The notes under the pieces are model-generated. The model worked only from the letters and a program-made list of their open reading frames with translations. It made no database searches and was not told the DNA's origin. A DNA stretch of 20,335 nt from an uncultured Bacteroidota bacterium (lineage in GTDB: Bacteria; Bacteroidota; Bacteroidia; Bacteroidales; SZUA-534): contig CALCFP010000238.1 in assembly GCA_937900725.1 (NCBI GenBank), positions 1 to 20,335 on the forward strand, given 5' to 3'. Positions 15,958 through 20,335 of this stretch are shown here, one piece after another. A program made the translations under genes and the position numbers. Numbering within the stretch: position 1 is the stretch's first letter; each line of letters opens with the position of its first letter.

Positions 15958-15992
15958 ACTTTAGACGTTGGACTATAGACATTAGTCGTTGT
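15958..15992. repeat. Degenerate heptamer tandem array upstream of the dehydrogenase
   Basis: Five successive 7-bp units read ACTTTAG, ACGTTGG, ACTATAG, ACATTAG, TCGTTGT on the plus strand, approximate consensus ACnTTAG. The array ends 10 nt before the ATG at 15947, in the same position relative to a start codon as the octamer array of the next gene. The remaining gap up to 16204 is T-rich. It holds a 7-bp inverted repeat, GTCTGCT (16035-16041) with AGCAGAC (16069-16075), but no gene and no clear promoter. Confidence 0.55.
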
Positions 15993-16204
15993 CGCACGTC
16001 AATATATTCGTTTTATATTCTATTTTTTGTTTTTGTCTGCTTGGCAATTTCCGTTTTTAGTCACTGACAGCAGACATTATCTCTAAATTGTTTGTTTCAC
16101 TGCCACTATTCTGTCCTAAATACTTTATCAGGTTTCTCAAACCACACATTATTGTTACGACATCTTCACATAATTTGAATATAGTCTTTTGTCTTTAGTA
16201 TTTT

Positions 16205-17179
16205 TCATTTCAAATTTTCATAGTACCACCCACACGCTTCCTTCAAGCCTTGACGCATACTGAACTTCGGGCAATATCCCAAAAGAGTTTTCGCCTTATC
16301 GATGCAAGCCAGTGAATGTGGGATGTCACCCGCACGATTAGGCCCGTGAACAGGCTCTATTCCTGATATTGCGGAATCAAAAGCCGACAAGTATTCCTTC
16401 AGATAATCAACTAGTTGATTAAGCGTGGTGCGCTCTCCATAAGCCGTGTTGTATATCTGGTTGACCGCTTCCGGTTTGGTTGTCTCCATTGCCAAAATGT
16501 TCATCTGTATCACATTATCGATATAGGTGAAATCGCGGCTATACTCACCATCACCGTTAATCGTAGGCGATTCGTGAGCAATCAACTTCTTGACAAACAA
16601 TGGGATGACAGCGGCATAAGCGCCATTTGGGTCCTGGCGGCGACCGAAAACGTTGAAATAACGCAGGCCTATATATTCTGTTCCGTAAGTGCGGGCAAAG
16701 ACATCGGCATATAACTCATTGACATACTTGGTTATGGCGTATGGTGAAAGTGGCTTGCCGATAACATCTTCGACTTTCGGCAACGATTTTGAATCGCCGT
16801 ATGTTGAACTGCTTGCGGCGAAAATGAATCGTTTCACCTTGGCGTCACGGGCGGCAATGAGCATATTCAAAAATCCGCCGATGTTGACCGCGTTGGTTGT
16901 TGCAGGATCGTTAATCGACCTCGGTACAGACCCTAAGGCGGCCTCGTGAAGCACATATTCGGCACCTTCAACCGCGGTCTTGCAGTCTTCAGAATTACGT
17001 ATGTCGCCAACTATGAGTTTGAATGTGTCGGGATAATTGTCGAGCAACGGCTGGATATTCTCGATGTGGCCTGTCGAGAAATTGTCGAGACACGTGACGT
17101 TGTCGCCACGCTCAAGCAATGCCTCGCATAGGTTTGAACCAATAAACCCTGCGCCTCCTGTAACTAATATATTGCTCAT
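16205..17179 (-). CDS. wbpP: UDP-GlcNAc/UDP-GlcNAcA 4-epimerase (WbpP/TviC type)
   Basis: ATG at 17179 gives 324 residues, starting MSNILVTGGAGFIGSNLCE; an ATG eight codons upstream (17203) is possible. It is an extended short-chain dehydrogenase. The NAD-binding GGAGFIG sits at residues 7-13, followed by CLDNFSTGHIENI. The catalytic set is the Ser in AASSSTYGD and Tyr147-x3-Lys151 in LSPYAITKYVNELYA. The segments ALGSVPRSINDP, GFLNMLIAARDAKV, LPKVEDVIGKPLSPYA and NVFGRRQDPNGAYAAVIP are, as I recall, near-verbatim features of WbpP and TviC. These epimerases prefer N-acetylated substrates. With the adjacent TviB/WbpO-like dehydrogenase it should supply UDP-GalNAcA. It sits alone between two 257-nt gaps, and a TATATTTG element lies about 60 nt upstream. 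Confidence 0.92.
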   Translation of the reverse strand: MSNILVTGGAGFIGSNLCEALLERGDNVTCLDNFSTGHIENIQPLLDNYPDTFKLIVGDIRNSEDCKTAVEGAEYVLHEAALGSVPRSINDPATTNAVNIGGFLNMLIAARDAKVKRFIFAASSSTYGDSKSLPKVEDVIGKPLSPYAITKYVNELYADVFARTYGTEYIGLRYFNVFGRRQDPNGAYAAVIPLFVKKLIAHESPTINGDGEYSRDFTYIDNVIQMNILAMETTKPEAVNQIYNTAYGERTTLNQLVDYLKEYLSAFDSAISGIEPVHGPNRAGDIPHSLACIDKAKTLLGYCPKFSMRQGLKEACGWYYENLK

Positions 17180-17236
17180 TTTCCGACAATCTTCTTTTGG
17201 CATTTTCTCTCTTCAATGCATTCTCAATGCAACTCG

Positions 17237-17244
17237 CAAATATA
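17237..17244 (-). promoter_or_regulatory. Candidate Bacteroidota -7 promoter element
   Basis: The minus strand reads TATATTTG followed by C, a full match to the Bacteroidota -7 consensus TAnnTTTG. It is placed about 58 nt before the ATG of the WbpP-like epimerase, in a 257-nt gap. At the expected distance upstream I see no TTTG -33 box (a TTTG is present only 7 nt away), so the promoter is only half supported. The rest of the gap (17245-17436) shows no gene. Confidence 0.4.
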
Positions 17245-17436
17245 CAATAACCAAATGAATTATGGATAATAAGACTACCGACTTTGAATGTTTTTCGTTT
17301 TTGGATATAGGTAGACTTACCAAAACACCCCCGATTTATTAACAGACGCGGGAACCTGCACTTGACACAATGGTTCTTGATGCACAATTGTCATTGGCAA
17401 CATACGCACAATGAACAAGTTGCTTTTGTTTCAGAT

Positions 17437-18549
17437 TTATCGTTGCTGTCTTGCAAACAATTTGTCATACTGCGCCTTAAGCCTCATTCCGACTGCCAAC
17501 TCCGAATAGTTTTCGGCAACACGGCTGTAAACGAATTCACTTTTTTTGTCAAACGAATTGTCGCCTATTATCTCAAGTACACGGTTGGCGTAACTCTGTG
17601 CCGACAAGTCGTTAATTATCAGATTGTTGTCACCGATAACTGTCCTACTGAACCCTTGCGGACTGGAAATGGGGACCACTCCGTGACTCATTGATTCGGT
17701 TATGGTGTTTGACTGGCCTTCGCGTGGCAAAACTGACGGGAACAATATGAAATGCTTGTCGGACAGTTGGTTCATAATATCAGTATGTCTATGCCCTGGC
17801 ACAAAACTATATGTGCCTCTCTTTAACATATTGTTCATCATCGCCTTCACCTCATCAACATACTGCTGTTTGCCGATGCCTATTATTGTCAGTGTCGCGT
17901 CAACGCTTTTCTGTATTATTGAAACCGCCTCGACAATCAGTTTAACGTTTTTTGGCTGTTCCACCCGCCCGAAATAGATGATGTTGACTGGCGATTTCGG
18001 CTTTTGCGGAAGGCTTTTTGGCAGAAAATCGGATTCAACAAAATTTGGATAATAAAAAACGGGGGTGTCAGTCAGTGCTTTTAGAAACATCTCATTTTCA
18101 ATTCCTTGCGAGAAGATGACGGTTGATTTTCGGACTATCTGCCTGAAACAATGCCTATACAAAGCCGAGCCTTGCTGGTGAAATGTTTCGGCTCCGCCTC
18201 CGCGCATCTCGTATACAATATTATAATTCAACACTTTAGCAAGAACAACAAATAGGTATTCGCAGAAAACGGTTGGCCCGTAAAATCCTGAAATGTGCAC
18301 AATGGCACGGCGGGATCCAAAAATCAATATAATACTGAAGATTAGTATGTTATAAATCGTACGGAATGGATAGGTAAGATATTTCAGAAAAGGCGTCGTT
18401 GTTGCCTTACTGCGTATCTTTTTTATCACCCGAACTTTATAGCCGAATTTGCGCAACAGGCTCACTGTGCGTCTATTGCCTTCCTCGCCTCCGCCGTAGA
18501 ATGGCACGCTGGTGTTTGGGAAGGAGCCGTAAAAGTATATTGTGTTCAA
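17437..18549 (-). CDS. Family 4 glycosyltransferase, probable TTG start
   Basis: The frame is open further upstream, to 18705, but residues encoded there overlap the preceding gene and show no GT features. Homologous sequence begins at TTG 18549: NTIYFYGSFPNTSVPFYGGGEEGNRRTV, the normal GT4 opening. From TTG the protein has 370 residues. Landmarks are YEMRGGGAETFH, VNIIYFGRVEQPKNV (start of the donor domain) and the EX7E motif in REGQSNTITESM (Glu277, Glu285). HGVVPISSPQG follows, as expected for GT4. A hydrophobic stretch (YNILIFSIILIFG) could attach it to the membrane. The TTG is 4 nt after the previous stop codon, fitting tight operon spacing. After its stop comes a 257-nt gap to the WbpP-like gene. 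The sugar donor is unknown. Confidence 0.87.
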   Translation of the reverse strand: MNTIYFYGSFPNTSVPFYGGGEEGNRRTVSLLRKFGYKVRVIKKIRSKATTTPFLKYLTYPFRTIYNILIFSIILIFGSRRAIVHISGFYGPTVFCEYLFVVLAKVLNYNIVYEMRGGGAETFHQQGSALYRHCFRQIVRKSTVIFSQGIENEMFLKALTDTPVFYYPNFVESDFLPKSLPQKPKSPVNIIYFGRVEQPKNVKLIVEAVSIIQKSVDATLTIIGIGKQQYVDEVKAMMNNMLKRGTYSFVPGHRHTDIMNQLSDKHFILFPSVLPREGQSNTITESMSHGVVPISSPQGFSRTVIGDNNLIINDLSAQSYANRVLEIIGDNSFDKKSEFVYSRVAENYSELAVGMRLKAQYDKLFARQQR

Positions 18550-18553
18550 ACCG

Positions 18554-19639
18554 TTAACCGAATAATTGCCTAAACTGTTCGGCCGATGCCGATTGGTACA
18601 AAGATAATCCTTTTGACTGAATGTTGACAGCCTTTGCCATTGCGCTGGCCATTGCGCTGGCATCGTCGACAGGGACGGTGTAGCCATTAACCCCGTTTTC
18701 GACAATCCGCCCGATAATTGGCACGCTGACTGTTGCCACCACTGGAGTCTTCAGGTACAACGCCTCGAGCAACGAATTGGGCAAGCCTTCGTGCCGTGAA
18801 GGCAGGACAAAGCAATCGGCATATTTTATCCATTGGTATGGATTCAGTGTCAACCCTATGAAATGCACCTTTTGCGACAAACCGCATTTTTCCACCTGAC
18901 TTTTTGTCGATATAAGAACTTCTGAACCGGCGTTGCAATCTCCAATAAGATACAAATGCGCATCTTTCTCCGAGGTCGAGAATCGTGCAAAGGCATCTAT
19001 CAAGACGTCCAGACCTTTCTGTGCACTGAAGCGTAAAACCGAAACAATGTTTGGTCCCGAACAAGTGTATGGCGAAGTGATGCCAGATATTTTCTGGTCA
19101 ATATATTGAGTGTCAACATAATTATGCAGAATCCGCACTTTTTGCGCATCAACACAAAGCCTGTCAACCAGTTCGGCAGACATCTCCTCGGTCTGCGCCA
19201 CAATGATGTCAGCCATCGGATAAACGCGCCTTGCGACAAGGTTGAAGAACTTTGAATAAATGGCGAGCGTCATATTGCTACGCACTACGGTTTTTATCCC
19301 GCCTGCAATTTTGGAAGCCAATATCACCCTGATATTCAAATAGTGTAGCGAGCAGAACACTGCATCAGGGCGTTCCCGTTTGAGATACCTGACAAGTTTG
19401 ACGGTGGCGAAATCGTATATCTTATAAACATACAAAAGCGACGTCTTGTAACAGTCGGGGATGAAAGGCAGAATCTTGTCGACAGAGCGTCCAACCACAA
19501 CAAACTGAACATCAAAGTTTTCCGTATCAAGAAATTTGGCAATGGTTATTGTCATACGTTCCGCACCGCCGACGCTGTTTGGCAAGAAAAACACAACCTT
19601 GCGCTTGCCACCTGCCGATGATGCCTGACGTTTTAACAC
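18554..19639 (-). CDS. Family 4 glycosyltransferase
   Basis: There is no ATG near the natural N-terminus. The possible starts are GTG at 19639 (361 residues, 7-nt overlap with the epimerase) and TTG at 19654 (366 residues, 22-nt overlap); a stop lies just above. I use GTG without certainty. The N-terminal GT4 loop is KVVFFLPNSVGGAERMT. The donor domain opens NIVSVLRFSAQKGLDVLIDAF, and the EX7E motif is in SRHEGLPNSLLEALYL (Glu284, Glu292 counted from the GTG). TPVVATVSVPIIGRIVENGVNG follows in the usual place. Near the C-terminus a 12-bp unit is duplicated in tandem (18636-18659), giving ASAMASAM. It is probably a retaining transferase for one repeat-unit linkage; the sugar is unknown. Confidence 0.88.
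   Translation of the reverse strand: MLKRQASSAGGKRKVVFFLPNSVGGAERMTITIAKFLDTENFDVQFVVVGRSVDKILPFIPDCYKTSLLYVYKIYDFATVKLVRYLKRERPDAVFCSLHYLNIRVILASKIAGGIKTVVRSNMTLAIYSKFFNLVARRVYPMADIIVAQTEEMSAELVDRLCVDAQKVRILHNYVDTQYIDQKISGITSPYTCSGPNIVSVLRFSAQKGLDVLIDAFARFSTSEKDAHLYLIGDCNAGSEVLISTKSQVEKCGLSQKVHFIGLTLNPYQWIKYADCFVLPSRHEGLPNSLLEALYLKTPVVATVSVPIIGRIVENGVNGYTVPVDDASAMASAMAKAVNIQSKGLSLYQSASAEQFRQLFG
18636..18659. repeat. Two tandem copies of a 12-bp unit inside a GT4 gene
   Basis: GCCATTGCGCTG occurs twice in direct succession on the plus strand. The unit is a multiple of three, so it adds an in-frame four-residue repeat (SAMA) to a C-terminal helix of the glycosyltransferase without breaking it. 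Confidence 0.75.
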
Positions 19640-20335
19640 AATTTGTTCCCGCAAGTGTCAAACCATTCGACGAACTTTGCCATTCCGTCTTTCAGGAGTG
19701 TCTTAGGCCGATAGCCGAAATCGTGCTCCAATGCCGAAGTATCGGCGTATGTACGGTAAACGTCGCCTTGTTGCATTGGCATCATTTCCTTGATTGCGGT
19801 CTTGCCAATGGCAGTCTCGAGCGTATGTACAAAATCCGCCATTTGCACTGGATTTGAGCAACCCACATTGTAGATTTTGTGTCCCGATGCGCTTCCTTCT
19901 GATTGTGTATTTGTCATAATTTCAACCACATCGACAATGTCATCAATATAGGTGAAATCGCGGAACATATCGCCATTGTTGAACATCTTGATTGGATTGC
20001 CGACGCATATTGCCTTGGCAAAAAGCATAGGCGACATATCGGGACGGCCCCACGGACCATATACTGTAAAAAAACGCAGGCCTGTAACCCGCATATCGTA
20101 CAACTGCGAATAACTTTCGGCCAACGCTTCATCGGCAACCTTTGTGGCCGCATACAGGCTTACGGGATTGCCTATAGGGTTGCTTTCAGAAAACGGGATT
20201 GCCTGGCTGTCGCCATATACACTACTCGACGAGGCATATATGAAATGACTGATGCCGTGAGTGCGGCAATTATCCAAAACATTGAAAAAGCCTACTATGT
20301 TACTGCCGATATACGCGTAATGGTTGTCTATAGGA
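19633..20335 (-). CDS. UDP-glucuronate 4-epimerase-like protein, N-terminus outside the window
   Basis: The frame is open to the right edge, so the gene begins beyond it. About 234 C-terminal residues are present out of the usual 340-350, and the NAD-binding GxxGxxG is therefore not seen. The first visible residues are PIDNHYAYIGSNIVGFFNVL, followed by HFIYASSSSVYGD with the catalytic serine region. VSLYAATKVADE carries the catalytic Tyr-x3-Lys, and TGLRFFTVYGPWGRPDM and RDFTYIDDIVD follow. This set is characteristic of CapI/LpsL-type epimerases that interconvert UDP-GlcA and UDP-GalA, rather than GalE. The stop at 19633 overlaps the start of the next glycosyltransferase gene, so they are translationally coupled. 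The supply of UDP-GalA to the polymer is inferred. Confidence 0.88.
   Translation of the reverse strand, partial: PIDNHYAYIGSNIVGFFNVLDNCRTHGISHFIYASSSSVYGDSQAIPFSESNPIGNPVSLYAATKVADEALAESYSQLYDMRVTGLRFFTVYGPWGRPDMSPMLFAKAICVGNPIKMFNNGDMFRDFTYIDDIVDVVEIMTNTQSEGSASGHKIYNVGCSNPVQMADFVHTLETAIGKTAIKEMMPMQQGDVYRTYADTSALEHDFGYRPKTLLKDGMAKFVEWFDTCGNKLC

Noticed and set aside
16035..16075. 7-bp inverted repeat as a terminator after the WbpP-like gene
   Set aside because: The 27-nt loop and an A-rich, not T-rich, downstream sequence on the transcribed strand do not fit an intrinsic terminator.
18550..18705. N-terminal extension of the second GT4 gene by 52 codons
   Set aside because: It overlaps the previous GT4 coding region in another frame and contains no GT4 features; the conserved start of the fold comes only after it.

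Overview
The window looks like chromosomal DNA from a member of the Bacteroidota, probably a Bacteroidales-type organism. Three things point there. The left edge holds the N-terminus of a PorP/SprF-family protein of the type IX secretion system (T9SS), a system confined to this phylum. Next to it are a divergent ureohydrolase-family protein and topA, an arrangement I recall from other T9SS-bearing genomes. The polysaccharide genes have A-rich leaders mostly without Shine-Dalgarno sequences. Every gene I can support lies on the minus strand, so transcription runs from high to low coordinates.

From 20335 down to 4040 lies a Wzx/Wzy-type surface polysaccharide cluster. In transcription order it contains: a UDP-glucuronate 4-epimerase-like protein cut by the window edge; two GT4 glycosyltransferases; a WbpP/TviC-type UDP-GlcNAc(A) 4-epimerase; a WbpO/TviB-type UDP-HexNAc 6-dehydrogenase; a WecA/MraY-type initiating phosphoglycosyltransferase; a Wzx flippase; a pyruvyltransferase-family protein; an EpsG-like Wzy polymerase; two more GT4 enzymes; a GT10-like (fucosyltransferase-family) enzyme; a GT2 enzyme; a hexapeptide-repeat acetyltransferase; and a NodB-type polysaccharide deacetylase of the kind found in exopolysaccharide loci. 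The gene content predicts an acidic heteropolysaccharide containing GalNAcA and possibly GalA, with possible pyruvyl, acetyl and deacetylation modifications. It would be built on undecaprenyl phosphate, flipped by Wzx and polymerised by Wzy. No chain-length regulator, outer-membrane exporter or ligase is in the window.

Genes from 4040 to 14537 are packed with gaps of at most about 50 nt, or overlap, and look like one operon. The larger gaps (17180-17436, 15948-16204, 14538-14690) separate conserved sugar-nucleotide and initiation genes. Two of these gaps carry short-unit tandem repeats almost touching the next start codon: seven copies of an octamer directly before the initiating transferase, and a degenerate heptamer array before the dehydrogenase. 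The octamer array is the most interesting non-coding signal, because copy-number slippage there could change expression of the enzyme that starts the whole glycan. The middle of the cluster (about 8.4-13.3 kb) is visibly AT-richer than its flanks, as expected for an exchangeable serotype core.

From 3758 to 1 is a conserved housekeeping/T9SS block: topA, overlapping with a ureohydrolase-like gene whose metal-binding motifs are degenerate, then the start of the porP-like gene. I found no tRNA, rRNA, insertion sequence, CRISPR array or plus-strand gene.
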